Shown here: positions 10,773-21,627 of the stretch, piece after piece
Layout of the letters: each line of letters opens with the position of its first letter
Numbering within the stretch: position 1 is the stretch's first letter
NCBI GenBank assembly: GCA_010093685.1
Contig: MU006229.1
Coordinates: 620,001 to 684,000, forward strand
DNA from: Ophiobolus disseminans
Taxonomy: Eukaryota; Ascomycota; Dothideomycetes; Pleosporales; Phaeosphaeriaceae
DNA length: 64,000 nucleotides
Direction of reading: 5' to 3'
Notes under the pieces: model-generated
Databases searched by the model: none
The model's input: the letters and a program-made list of their open reading frames with translations, nothing else
What the model was told of the DNA's origin: nothing
Translations under genes and position numbers: made by a program

Positions 10773-11711
10773 TTACGAGGTTCCGGGGGGCTCCCAGTAA
10801 TCGTTTTTTCCAGGCACAATTCTTCCATGATCGTGATTGTCTTTCTCTTCTCCAACGCGTTTCCCTTGAGTCAGAATGATCTCTTGTCGAAATTCCAGAT
10901 AATCCATGTCATTCTCAACAAATTCAGTCGCACTCAGGCAGTCGACATGCTCCCAAGCTTCTAACATCACCTTTGCCTCCATGGGCATTCTCAGCCTCAT
11001 TTCCGACTTGAACCACGCAGGACTGAACATGAAGCCAAGCATAATGCGTGGGGTAGCCGTGTGGTTGGGCATCCCTGCATGCCACATCCGCAAATCTCTG
11101 AGACACACTGAGCCCTTGGAAATAGCGAGCTGGGCGGGAGGGCTCATTCGAGCTCTTTGAGAGAACACTGACTTCTTGATCCAGCCAAAATGCGCATATG
11201 TGTGGTCTTTCTTCGTGTAACCACGATGGGTGCCAGGCCAAATTTCTGTGCTCCCGTTGCGATTGTCGACATCTTCGAGAAAGATACAAACCTCAAGAAA
11301 CACCGGAAAGTCAAGGTGCTCACAGTAATAGTCACTGTGTACTGCTTGACGGCCTTGCCCCCCAGGCAGGGCAAGGTTCGATGTAACGAACGAGAGTTGC
11401 GGCTTGGGCCCGATGATATGTTCGATGATATTGACTACTAGCCGATTTGCCCATACACGTTCGTGTAGGTACTCAGCGGCCAGGGGTGGTGTCTGAGACA
11501 CGTTACGGTGCGCGGTCCCGTGGTTGTAATGAACGTGTGGCGAGGCGAGATTTCGTGGCAGATCCTGCATCATGCGCTCACGAATATGGTCCAATGATGC
11601 ATGTTCCACCACATCTTTCAACACCACAATCCCGTCTTTGTGGAACTGGATGAGAGCAAGCTGCAGTGTGGCCAAAGATAAAACTTCAGAGGTGCGCTCG
11701 CGATTGGTCAT
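10773..11711 (-). CDS. phytanoyl-CoA dioxygenase (PhyH) family oxygenase
   Basis: Single-exon, about 312 residues from the ATG at 11711. The frame is open further upstream to 12146 but without a convincing ATG, and that part runs antisense to the next gene's leader, so 11711 is preferred. It is an Fe(II)/2-oxoglutarate oxygenase of the PhyH type: FHKDGIVVLKDVV is the family start, QAVHSDYY supplies the metal-binding His-x-Asp, GSTEIWPGTHRG is the conserved turn, LRMWHAGMPN supplies the distal His, and PRIMLGF the Arg that would bind 2-oxoglutarate. All key residues are present, so the enzyme is probably active. The substrate cannot be told; fungal members act on lipids or secondary metabolites. 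It lies between the TIR-like gene (convergent) and the HET-like gene (divergent, about 425 bases between starts). Confidence 0.8.
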   Translation of the reverse strand: MTNRERTSEVLSLATLQLALIQFHKDGIVVLKDVVEHASLDHIRERMMQDLPRNLASPHVHYNHGTAHRNVSQTPPLAAEYLHERVWANRLVVNIIEHIIGPKPQLSFVTSNLALPGGQGRQAVHSDYYCEHLDFPVFLEVCIFLEDVDNRNGSTEIWPGTHRGYTKKDHTYAHFGWIKKSVFSQRARMSPPAQLAISKGSVCLRDLRMWHAGMPNHTATPRIMLGFMFSPAWFKSEMRLRMPMEAKVMLEAWEHVDCLSATEFVENDMDYLEFRQEIILTQGKRVGEEKDNHDHGRIVPGKNDYWEPPGTS

Positions 11712-12136
11712 GCAAACGGGCGCTAATCTCCTGTAACTTCGGGTCAACGACTCCTCATTCGATGTATGTTTCCATCGCTTTGAATCTATTCTGGGTACGA
11801 AGGGACGACGAGCTCTTATACCAGACACCGCCACAAGAGCATGGCTCTCAGTCCATTGCAAGCGCCGCATGCGGAGGACAAGGGTAGAAGAATGTGCGGG
11901 GAAAACAGGTGGTACGCGCAACCAACTATCGCTTTCAGTGGCATTGCGTCTGAGCGATGCTTTGAGTCTCTTGGACGAGGTATTCCTCACGTACACAATA
12001 CACTGCGGGGTACTTGCAGATTGGAAATGACCCGACGATCTTGATTGGATGATTGATTGGGGCGGCAAAGATCCTGCACCGCTGGCCGCGTCCGAAGAAT
12101 CACACCATAAATGCACCACAAGGGTTTGGTCGGACA

Positions 12137-13618
12137 ATGATGACACTCATGGACTCGACGAGCATATCTGTCTCCTCGCACCCGCAATATAGCATTAGTG
12201 TTGGTGACACTGTTCTTTCGCTTGGTTCCGACAACCTGCTGGATCTTTGCTGGACGGATGGCTTGGACACACCGTGCTCAATCTGCAAACGGCATTTCGA
12301 TAATGCGGTTGCACCTCCTGTGCGAACCTTGCAACTTCTTGAAGCTTCCCCGAAGGCCACACCTGCCGGGCTACAACTCCCGTCGATCAAGATCACAAAC
12401 TCTCACCTCAGATGCTTGAAATTAAGCAACATCAAATTCTTCCCAGTGTCGCACGCATGGCACAAACCCGTAGCTCGTGCGTACGCGACCCGTGAATCCA
12501 GCATTGAAGCAACGCGCATGGTCTTCGAGCTGCCGGTCCGCATTCTCGTCGCAGCATCTCAGCGTTTCGGCTCGGATGTGCAGATCTGGCACGACTATAT
12601 TAGTATCCCGCAGTGGCAGGATAGCTTTCGAGGAACGACAATCCTTCCACAGATATTTCAAATCTTCAAATATGGCGGCACGTCGTTAATTCACCTCGAC
12701 GACGAACCCACTTTCGACATCCATGAGCTCCCGAGTTCGCAAGACCTTAGTATTCGAGGACCGGCCATGCAATGCCTTTTCAGCGCACGATGGTTTCGTC
12801 GAATGTGGATCATTGTCGAGTTCACCATGTGCCAAGATAGCTATCTCATGAACAGCCGTTTCGAGATCATGCCTGGCAGATTCTCTTCTCTCATGGAAGA
12901 AATCACGAGAATATCACAAACTCTTCCTGCGCCGCTAGAGTGGATGGCCTCGATACCAATGTTTAGCAAGGATCGGTCCACACACAACTGTCTCGGGCAC
13001 GTGTACGATCTTCTTGCCAACCAGGGATGTCGCTCGTTCCGCGATTACTTTATCGCTGCGTGTGCGATGCTGGAGCAAGATCATGACCACCGCGCGCTGG
13101 CGGAACTTCCAAAAGATGCCCAGGACGCTTGCCTTTGGGTTTCCAAGAGGGCGTTGGAGCGTGGCGACTACAGTCCGCTCTTACTGAGACCTCCAAACGA
13201 GCCTCAGCATGGAAGAGTGCGATGGTTGAAAGGATACATGCGGATTGATGAGAAAATGTGGGGAATCGGTGTCCAGACCAATGCGGCGTACATTCCCCCG
13301 ACAATCCTACCTGACGACAGCGTGCAATTGGAAGTGCGTTTTCTCGGAGCATTAGGGGATTTCAGCCCTAACTTTGATGGAGAGTCTAGACTGCTAGTCC
13401 AGTGCATGCTGTGCAAATCAAGGATTCATTGTGGAGCATCCATGTGGCGTGAGCCAAAGGGTGCAGCGAACCTTTATCTCGTCCCAGGACTGACATACCT
13501 GAATGCCCGGTGTGAACATATTGGAATCGTTGTCGAGGACGCTCAGGTCATTGGGAGAGCCTTGCTAGGTGCGCCACCGTGCAACTGCAGCGAAGTAGCA
13601 CATATTCGTCTCGAATGA
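12137..13618 (+). CDS. HET-like domain protein with shifted C-terminus
   Basis: About 493 residues from ATG ATG at 12137; the frame is open to 12053 but without an ATG. It carries diverged HET-superfamily blocks: FFPVSHAWH near residue 100 (LSY-x-W-G block), VQIWHDYISIPQWQ near 150 (DALCINQ block), a hydrophobic TSLIHLDDEP block, and LFSARWFRRMWIIVEF near 215 (RxWFxRxWVVQE block). HET proteins mediate vegetative incompatibility and cell death. After the stop at 13616-13618 a second frame, entered one base earlier (NDTVFLKEQQIPFEIKGALR...), remains open and protein-like for about 55 codons to TAA at 13788-13790, which suggests a single-base frameshift removed the natural C-terminus. The downstream GTAAGT at 13786 could also be a splice donor. 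The N-terminal two thirds look intact. Confidence 0.7.
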   Translation: MMTLMDSTSISVSSHPQYSISVGDTVLSLGSDNLLDLCWTDGLDTPCSICKRHFDNAVAPPVRTLQLLEASPKATPAGLQLPSIKITNSHLRCLKLSNIKFFPVSHAWHKPVARAYATRESSIEATRMVFELPVRILVAASQRFGSDVQIWHDYISIPQWQDSFRGTTILPQIFQIFKYGGTSLIHLDDEPTFDIHELPSSQDLSIRGPAMQCLFSARWFRRMWIIVEFTMCQDSYLMNSRFEIMPGRFSSLMEEITRISQTLPAPLEWMASIPMFSKDRSTHNCLGHVYDLLANQGCRSFRDYFIAACAMLEQDHDHRALAELPKDAQDACLWVSKRALERGDYSPLLLRPPNEPQHGRVRWLKGYMRIDEKMWGIGVQTNAAYIPPTILPDDSVQLEVRFLGALGDFSPNFDGESRLLVQCMLCKSRIHCGASMWREPKGAANLYLVPGLTYLNARCEHIGIVVEDAQVIGRALLGAPPCNCSEVAHIRLE

Positions 13619-13790
13619 TACCGTCTTTTTGAAGGAGCAGCAGATCCCTTTTGAGATTAAGGGTGCGTTAAGAGTATCTGCTTTTTTCTACGATGAAGAG
13701 AAATGCAAGAAGCTGCGAGAACTCGTGGTAGAGATGGCCTCGCCAAAACTCCTGGCAAGGACGCCTCATCGTTTTGTGGCATTGTGGTAA
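13619..13790 (+). pseudogene. out-of-frame C-terminal continuation of the HET-like gene
   Basis: Open in the frame that reads DTVFLKEQQIPFEIKG and then YDEEKCKKLRELVVEM; these look coding (amphipathic helix, no stops, codon use like the upstream gene) and directly abut the stop of the HET-like frame. Too close for an intron. Either a frameshift mutation or a sequence error at about 13614-13617. Confidence 0.5.
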
Positions 13791-14499
13791 GTACGACTGG
13801 TACTCAGACCTGTATCGCATCGACTAGCTTCTTATGCAATTATTTCTGACTGGAATGAGATACGTTTAAGACTAGACAACAAATGATGGTTTGCTCGGTT
13901 GATCTCGGGATGCGTCAAGTGGCGCAGCGCACAGCCCTGACGTCATCATGTTAGCGTCAAACAAAACACCACGAATGCATCGGCTTGTCGGATAGACAGT
14001 CAACGCGAGGGCGGAGCATTCTTACCGGCACCGATGCGGCTGTTCAAGATCCCGTGCGGGGTATATGGAGGTGGAGTCGCTTGTCAAATGCTAACATTAG
14101 GTAGGTGGAGGTGGAGACCTCAGGCGCCAGGATCCCTTGGTTCCACCACACCTGGGCAGAACTGTACGATTTCCTGGAGTGTATTAACCCGCCTCGATGT
14201 GCCGTCGGTCGAAGTATAACGGCACGCTTTGGGAGTTAAATACGATAATCCAACCGCACATCCTAGGGTGTACAACATAATTCTTGCTTTCGCATGCTCG
14301 AGGCGCGCTCTACCGTGCGATGAGTCGATGTGACAATATTGGCCCGGGCAACGCCAAACAGCTCGTCTAGCCCGCCTATACTTCGTCTACTTCTATGATC
14401 ATCAAAACCGAGTAACTGCCAGTGCCTCGTGGGTTGACTTTAAAAGACTGTAATTCATCTCGTTCATGCTCATTCTCAAGCACAATCGGTCATTCCACC
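13791..14499. other. intergenic, no gene seen
   Basis: Between the HET-like tail and the esterase. Contains a doubled GGAGGTGGAG motif near 14070 and 14108 but no coding frame or transposon end that I recognise. Confidence 0.45.
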
Positions 14500-16665
14500 A
14501 TGCAGCTCATACGTACTGTCACATTTTCGCTATTCGTTGCTTTCGCAATCTCGTCTTCGCCACGATCCCATCCATTCAGAAGAGCCCTGAACTCAAGGCA
14601 AGCCTCGACGAACGATGCTCTGACAGTGGATCTGGGATATGGAGTATATCTCGGCTCCACAAATGCGACCACGGGCATCGACACGTGGAGGGGGTTATTA
14701 CCAACCGTCAATACCATTTGCAGAAAAAACTGACATGATCTCAGGATTAGATTTGCAGCTGCTCCGATAGGACAACTGCGCTGGCAGCGACCCAAGCCGC
14801 CCAACACGAATCGCAGCACCATAACCCAGGCCGATCGATATGGGCCCATGTGCAATCAAGTCGGTTTTGGCGGAGGTCCGAATTTTGGTGGCAGCGGAAG
14901 TACTGCTGATATTTCCGAGGACTGCCTTTTCCTCAACATTCAAGGTCCGAGTAATGCAACGAACTTGCCAGTACTCGTTTGGATTCACGGAGGCGGATAT
15001 GGAGCTGGTAACGGTCGACAGGACTTCACCGATTTACTTAGGACCAACGGCAACAATTTCCTCGTGGTTTCGACACAATACAGACTCGGCCCATTCGGCT
15101 TCTTAGCATCTGATGAGGTAGCTAGGAAAGGTGTTGCTAACGCAGGGTTGCTAGATCAATTTTTCGCTCTCCAATGGGTTCAAGTATGTCGCAATCTGAC
15201 AAAACTTCGAAGTTATGCCAGCTGAAAACATGCGCGAACTGACACTGCTCAGACTTACATCAACCAATTCGGCCGGGATCCATCTTCCGTCACGATCTCT
15301 GGAGAAAGCGTCGGCGGAGGATCTGTGATGTTACAAGACATGGGTATGGCAGCGGATTGCATGCTCACACTGGTTATCGATCATCATTTGCAGCGTATGG
15401 TGGTTCTCTTGGAGAATCTCTTTTCCGTGGCACCATTGCAGCATCGCCATATCTGCCCAAGCAATACGCTTACAATGACTGGGTACCGACGCAAGTATAC
15501 TATGCATTTGCTGACCGTGCCGGTTGTCCTCTGAGTGTATACAATCATGCAAACGCCACAATATTTGCTTGTTTGGTATCAAAAGACACAGCGGCTTTGC
15601 AGAACGCTTCCGCGGAAGTGTCCGCGACCGGTACTTACGGGACTTGAGCCTTCTTACCTGTGACTGATGGCGTCTTTGTCGCGGACGAACCAAGCCAACA
15701 GCTGCAGAAGAAACGGGTGAATGGACGTAACCTGCTGGTGGGGAACAATGGAGTAAGCAGACTTTCAGCGACTATTATAAAACCCGATAAAGTCAACTTA
15801 CTGACGACTTCCGTAGATGAGGGTCCTTTGTTTACCACTCAAGATATTACCTCTGAATCAAAATTCTTCGAGTGGCTTCGTGATATCCTGCCAGACTTTG
15901 GAAATGACGATATTGATAAGATATTGCTATATTACCCAAGCGGCAACGGCAAAAACAACTCAACGGGTGTTAATTTTGCAACTTCAGGGTACTCCGGTCC
16001 AAGCGCGCTGAATCAAAGTTCACTCGCCACTGGACAGCAGCAGCGCGCAAATGTACTTTGACTGCCGCTATCAACTGCTTCGCAGCGCTAACTAATCGTC
16101 AGAACCTTTACGCTGGTTTGTCCATCTTATTGGATGGCAGAAGCCTACTCCAGTCAGGGCCGCACATCGTATAGATACCAGTTCAGTGCGTTACCAGGTA
16201 CTCATGGCTCGGATCTCCAAGCCTACTTTGGACCACTCGGCGGCTCTTCGGATCTCGGTATTGATTACCAACGAGCATTCATGAGTAAGTTGGGAAATCA
16301 TATGCGTCCTGCTCTGCCGACGTTGACTGTGCCTAGAAATATGGGGCAACTTTGTCACGCAGCAGAATCCCTCTATCTCAAATGAGATCGCAGCTGGGGT
16401 ACCGTTCAATCAAACAGCCCAGCCTAACCCAGCATCTACCTGGCCTGCCTTTTCTGCGACATCGCCATATCAATTGGATCTGAACCAAACAGGCGGTACC
16501 GCGGCCGTTGGAGGGATAGATGTGGTATCACCTGTTAAGACGACTCACTTTACAGGTCCAGGTCTCCGGAACAACCTCACAATCGCAAATGCCTATACGT
16601 GGGAGGCTGGTCGTGGTATGCGGTGCGACTTCTGGAGGATTGTGGCTGCGATCATCCCCGCTTGA
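14500..16665 (+). pseudogene. secreted type-B carboxylesterase/lipase, broken
   Basis: The start (ATG 14500) is followed by a signal peptide (MQLIRTVTFSLFVAFAISSS). Exons that fit the family are 14500-14693, 14745-15183, 15253-15343 and 15394 onward. Family blocks are all present: RFAAAPIGQLRW, SEDCLFLNI, LPVLVWIHGGGY, YRLGPFGFLAS, the nucleophile elbow GESVGGGS (Ser of the triad), YGGSLGESLFRGTI, LVCPSYWMAEAY and the C-terminal RGMRCDFWR. Type-B esterases hydrolyse esters of lipids or plant phenolics outside the cell. The frame is broken at 15645-15647, where the conserved Trp of GTYGTWAFLPVTDG is TGA (TGG to TGA, RIP-like). The junction near 15752-15818 also does not splice cleanly. A further intron at about 16287-16341 is well formed. 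Confidence 0.75.
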
Positions 16666-17004
16666 TCGATCGCGCGTGGGTGGCATCCCGGAAACCGGAT
16701 AACGGAGCTGTCTCGAAACAGTCGCTTCACAGTCTTCTTCGTCTTCTTCTTCGCTTTTCTTGAGGTGCGTGAAGCCTCGAAATATGAAACAGTTGATCCC
16801 CTGACACGGTAACAGCACGATAGATGCAACGCGTTGCGCTATCACTTATTCAACCTAGTACATGATGAATTTGGTTTCACTCTTCGCTGTACCCATCCCT
16901 ACTTTCGTATCAAGGCTTTCTTCCCGAACAGTTTTTCTTTCCACAGATCACACCCTAGTCTTCTCCCCACAACTCAACTCAACGGTAGAACACCATAAGA
17001 CGAA

Positions 17005-18404
17005 ATGGGTCTAGCCGACATGCCACCCGAGATCTTCCAACACATCGTCCATGACGTTGTATCCGTAGCTGGTCCAGGGGACGCATGGAAAATTTGCAAG
17101 GTCTGCCGAATCTTTGCCGCTGAGATCGCCGACGATATATTTGCCAAAAGCGATCAGGATACCTTCCGGAGCAGAAAAGATATTGAGTTACTTCATCGTG
17201 GCCTTGACATCTTTCTTCTCAATCGCTTGGACTTTCCGCACGATGTCAATCCTACAATATTTGCGAAACTCACGGCCATGGTCGATTACTTGCTTCAAGA
17301 GCTTGGATTACAAGGGAAAGCCGCCGTATCGGACTGGACGGAAGTATTCTGTCATGGTCTTATCAACATATTTAGGCCACTCGATATTGTTCACGCACTA
17401 TAGTGTCATCAGGCTTCAATTTGCTATGAGGGATGTGGAGTTCTGCAAACGAGTATCTTCGACGTTTATGATAACTTGTTTGCCATTGTTGCATGCAAGG
17501 AATACGCCAAAGTCGAGAAACTTCTCCAAGAAAGCTTGGGAAGTCCTGTCCCAAGTTCAGCCGTATCTTTGTATGACCCCTTGGCCTTCTCAGTAGGAAT
17601 AGGTAAGTTCAACGGAACACTTCACTTTCCTGTGGATGAGGAGCTGCTAGAAGTTGTGCTGAAGTTCCTTACCTCTCTGGATCTTGGCAACAAGTCAAAC
17701 AAACTCCTGTGTCGATCAGTTGCAACAGGCTCGCAAGCACGATTTTCAATCGCCGCGGCAGTCAGGCATGTGGTTATGTACGGAGATAGCAAAACCCTCC
17801 GTAAGCTGCTCGACTTTTATGTAGCTGCTGGGGTACAGCCAAGCCGAAGCCAGTTCAACGAATGGTTCGAAATCACGGCACATCGCCGCCAGGACGAAAT
17901 AGCCCAGCTGCTCATTGACTTTGCGCCAAGCGGCAAATCGATGATCAACTTGCGAAACTTGCTAGAAGCTTGTCAGGGCAGCGAGGCAACTATTCAAGCC
18001 ACGCTCGACGAGCTCGCGTTGTCCGACATAAACGATGGAACCATAATTATTATGAAACCGCTGTTCGTCGCTGTTCGATCTGGCAATGTGGCAGCGGTCG
18101 AGATCATGCTCGACAGAGGTGCAGACATCAACGGTGCCGCTCCTAGCAATGTTCCAGGCCTCAACAAGGACCATCTGATGCCACTCGACGTGCTTTGTAT
18201 CGCACGAAATACAACGTAAACGTAGTTCGGTGCCTCCTGGAGAATGGTGCAGAGGTTCCGCATGTGTCGGAGTGTCCGACATGTAAGGCTGGTTTTGCGC
18301 TTCTACGCCACTGGGAGATGACTCAGAATCGAGCCCAAATTCCGATGTGGGTGGAGGCCCGACGACTTCGTAATTTGGTTATGTTGGAGGATCTGGAGTA
18401 TTAG
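17005..18404 (+). pseudogene. F-box/ankyrin-like protein, copy 1, broken
   Basis: Starts MGLADMPPEIFQHIVHDVV, an F-box-like N-terminus (LPxExxxxI), followed by a helical region and, near 18050, an ankyrin-like unit (KPLFVAVRSGNVAAVEIMLDRGADI). F-box proteins bring targets to SCF ubiquitin ligases. The reading frame is interrupted by TAG at 17401-17403; coding clearly continues in the same frame afterwards, and alignment to copy 2 (TEQVCAGL...AHSL versus TEVFCHGL...VHAL) argues against an intron there. Near 18190 the frame shifts by one base and continues as LYRTKYNVNVVRCLLENGAEV to 18404, matching copy 2's second ankyrin unit. Two independent lesions make it a pseudogene. It lies 510 bases from its paralogue. 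Confidence 0.75.
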
Positions 18405-18419
18405 ACGGATCATGGCCTC

Positions 18420-18913
18420 GGCACGGAAAACCTCGGTCGGCAAATGAACGGCCTATATGAAAATGAGCCGTAGGTGACAATAAGCTAGCTAGTAGCAATA
18501 CTATATAGATGATGTCTCGTGATTCACAAAATACCTAGGTACGTCATGAATGAACAACGTCAACGCCAGGGTACACGGCGCCTCTGTGTGAACATAACGT
18601 GATACCTTGAAAACTTTCTCTGCACCTTCCTTCCCGTTAACGATCCTCTGCCAGGCACGGGCGTGTTTGCCACACATCCACTAGCAGCTCGTTCGTCTAC
18701 CCCAATCCGCAGCGACATTCAACCGCACAATCGACTAAAGAAAAGCAACAGGCGCTCTTACCCTGGAACGTATCATCCCTCACTGCCATTTGTCAACTTG
18801 ATTGCACACCTCCGACAACGCGCATCAACACCCGTATCCGCCCGCTATTGACCGTCCACGACGCTTCCCTCTCTACAACATCTCGATACCAGTAGCCAAG
18901 CGTCCTCTCTCCG
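18420..18913. other. intergenic between tandem F-box/ankyrin copies
   Basis: Non-coding. Contains an exact TACCTAGGTA palindrome at 18532-18541 and a C/T-rich stretch just before the copy 2 start. Confidence 0.5.
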
Positions 18914-20274
18914 ATGGAGCTACTCGATCTACCCCCTGAGCTATTCCAGCACATCATACATGGTGTTATTGAGGGGTCGCCCTGCCTCCGAGAGGCATGG
19001 AAGCTTCGCCGCGTGTGCCGCACGTTCGCCGCTGAGATCAGTTACGACATACTCACCAAGCGCCCTATCTCCGACTTCCAGTCGAAAGCCTCTGATCGAT
19101 GTTTCTTAGAGAACTGCATACATCGCTATCTGGTCGCGCGCCTTCAGTCCCCGCACGGTATCAATGCAACCTTCCTCGCGAAACTTCAGAGCATCGTCGA
19201 CTGGACAGTGGCTGAAACGGGCCCTCAGACCCAGCGCCAGCGGGACGATATCACAGAGCAAGTCTGTGCTGGGTTAAAGCAGTGCGTTGGTGGCCGTCAG
19301 CTTGCCCACTCATTGGTTTGTGAAGCTGGTTGCCGGACTCCCATGTTGGCATGGTCGGAACTTGAGATCGATACGCACGACAAAGCACGGCAGCGCTTGC
19401 GATTGCTTCGTACAGCCTCGTTGGAAGGGTCCTTCCTGATCTGAGCAGCAACGATCGTGAAACGACCTGGTGTCAATTTCTGCCACTCACCCTCGCCCTC
19501 AGTCGCAAGGACAAGGCTCTGATGAACGAAATTTTGCGATACATCGAGCACGCGCTAGCTGGCGTTGAGCGCAGCAAGAAACTCGCGATTCAAGGCTATC
19601 TCTTCGACGTATCGGATGCCATTGAGGAGTCGATATACTACGGATACCCTGAGGGCCTTCAGGACTTGTTGGACTTCCATGAGAACCATCTGCCTGGTCC
19701 TGGGAAATTCAAGTTTGAAGTCTGGGTGCGCAACGCTTTGATGAAACACCACCAAGTCCTGCCTCATGCGGGTGACTACTTCATCCCACTCCTCAATTTC
19801 AGACCCGGCGGAACATCAATGATCACCCGGCAGATAGTAGCGTTGGTCTGTGATTTCGGAACCCCGTCCAATATCCAGCATGCACAGGCCTATCTCGGTA
19901 AGGATATCAACGAAGGCACCATCCTCGCCCTTCCCATCTTCGTCGCTGTGCGTTCAGAACATGTAGCGGCAGTGAACACCATCTTGGATGCTGGCGCAGA
20001 TGTGAACATCACTGCTCAGTCGAATATTCTGTCACTGAAGAAGGAAAACCTCACTCCACTGGATGTTGCCATCTACAAGCACAGTATACCAGTCATTGAG
20101 GCATTGCTAAATCGCGGAGCAACACCCATGCCGGACTTTGCTGACTGGCCAACGCACGCCCGCACTTACAACTTCCTTCGAGGCCATGTCATGAAAATCT
20201 CCAAGAAGCGAGTGCCGACTTTGAAGCAGTTCAAGTGGATGGATCGTGCGGAACGGCAGGCTTTCTTGTTCTAG
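18914..20274 (+). pseudogene. F-box/ankyrin-like protein, copy 2, frame broken
   Basis: Paralogue of the gene at 17005 in tandem orientation. It starts MELLDLPPELFQHIIHGVIEG (F-box-like) and runs to a stop at 19442-19444. Coding similarity to copy 1 continues in another frame (SLVGRVLPDLSSND...FLPLTLALSRKD...LMNEILRYIEHAL) and is then open to 20274, including two ankyrin-like units (LPIFVAVRSEHVAAVNTILDAGADV and LTPLDVAIYKHSIPVIEALLNRGA). I find no good donor/acceptor pair at the switch near 19400-19430, so a frameshift is the simplest reading, though a small intron cannot be excluded. The lesion is different from those in copy 1. Confidence 0.65.
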
Positions 20275-21627
20275 ATGACGACCACCAGCGGGACAGAGCC
20301 TGATGATCTATGGATTGGTGATTGAGTGCATAAAGCCGTCTATGTAGGGATCCAAGACACTCCATGAGCGAAGCTTCAGGTTGTAGTAAGCGGCACCAAT
20401 ATACCTGAATGGCTGGGGAATTGGAGCTCAAAGTAGAACGTGTATATAGACAGAGAGAATAATTTGCAGGCAAATTTCATCTTATGTCTCCATCATGATG
20501 TTCTCCCTTTTGTTACTATACAAACGGTCAGTGTTACTAAGTAGATACGATACGCGCAGGCGTCTGCTAGTGAATGTACATCACGGTAACGCACAAGTAT
20601 CGGCTGGAAATGATACTTACCTAGGGGATCCAAGCAGACTTAAAAGTAACGAGCATCCGCAGCATAGATCAGCACCAATATGTGCATTCTACAGCAATCA
20701 CTTATTCTCCGTCAACAAGAAACATACGAACTCGAAACAAAGGAGTATGCGACACATGTAGCACTGTTATGGTGTCCAAAAGAGCTCGCGAGCAAGGAGA
20801 GAGTGGTGAGAGCAAACAAACGACCCCGGTCAGCGCAGGGTAGTATCAATTGGCTTTGCCCGAGGCTGCGCAGATGCTGGATTATTACGACGATGTGATG
20901 AGTGTCCAGGTGTCTGGCATCAGCATTCTTTCCTCACTGCAGCTGGTAAGTGTTTGGCATGCTTGGAATAATATTTTGCCCCAAACGCGATCTCAGCGGT
21001 GGTGTGTGTGTTGATACTAGGTAGTGATTGAAGTTGGTGGGTTGGGCGTGAGGTGGTGACCACCGAGGTTCGATGGTCGCAAAGTGGATCGTGTCTTGCG
21101 TCATCGGAATCGAAGCAGCGCCTGGAGCACCAGCAGTGTGATGCGCCCACCTCATTCTCATCACGTAGATCATAACAGCAATTACTAGACTGTTTTCGCG
21201 GTTCGCGTCGCGTTCATCCTTCCATCGCTCGGCCAAAATGAGAAACTCTCGGTGGGTGCTGCTCCGAAACCAGATTGCGGAGAAATTAAACGGCCTCGGC
21301 GAACCCTCCAAAACCGCAGATCGACCACCTTCCAAGCCGGATCACCTACTTGGATCCCTGCAGTACACTAGAAGCTACTACTAGGAAGTGCACTGCCCCT
21401 TCTACACATGGCAACGTCTCGTCAAGTGCGAACTAGCTGACGGATGTTCTGCCGCAATCGACATGGCTTTCCGGAAATTGCATCACGACATGCGGGGTGT
21501 CATTTACTACGAGCCCAAAGCCGGGTATACGGATCCAATATGCAGGTACAAATGATTTGGACCTCCAGGGTGGACAGCAGTGTTGATCGATCATCACCTT
21601 CCACGCTCTTTTCGTCCTTTCGTCATC
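20275..21627. other. intergenic upstream of the PL26 gene
   Basis: About 1.35 kb. A minus-strand frame at 20934-21335 is open but has no recognisable composition or start context. A short GT tract lies near 21000. The end from about 21580 is C/T-rich and serves as leader for the gene at 21628. Confidence 0.45.

Noticed and set aside
11711..12146. N-terminal extension of the PhyH gene
   Set aside because: Open but begins without ATG and lies antisense to the HET-like gene's leader; the family starts close to the Met at 11711.
3403..17403. Programmed stop-codon readthrough as explanation for the in-frame TGA/TAG codons
   Set aside because: None is followed by a known readthrough context such as CTA; at least two replace an invariant Trp by a RIP-type change, and frameshifts accompany several of them.
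17336..17410. A 69-nt intron (GTATTC...CATCAG) that would remove the TAG in F-box/ankyrin copy 1
   Set aside because: Phase is possible, but the tandem paralogue retains the matching residues (TEQVCAGL...AHSL) as coding sequence, so the stretch is exonic.
20934..21335. 133-codon minus-strand open frame
   Set aside because: No ATG in good context, odd His/Pro/Arg-rich composition, no domain, no splice signals.
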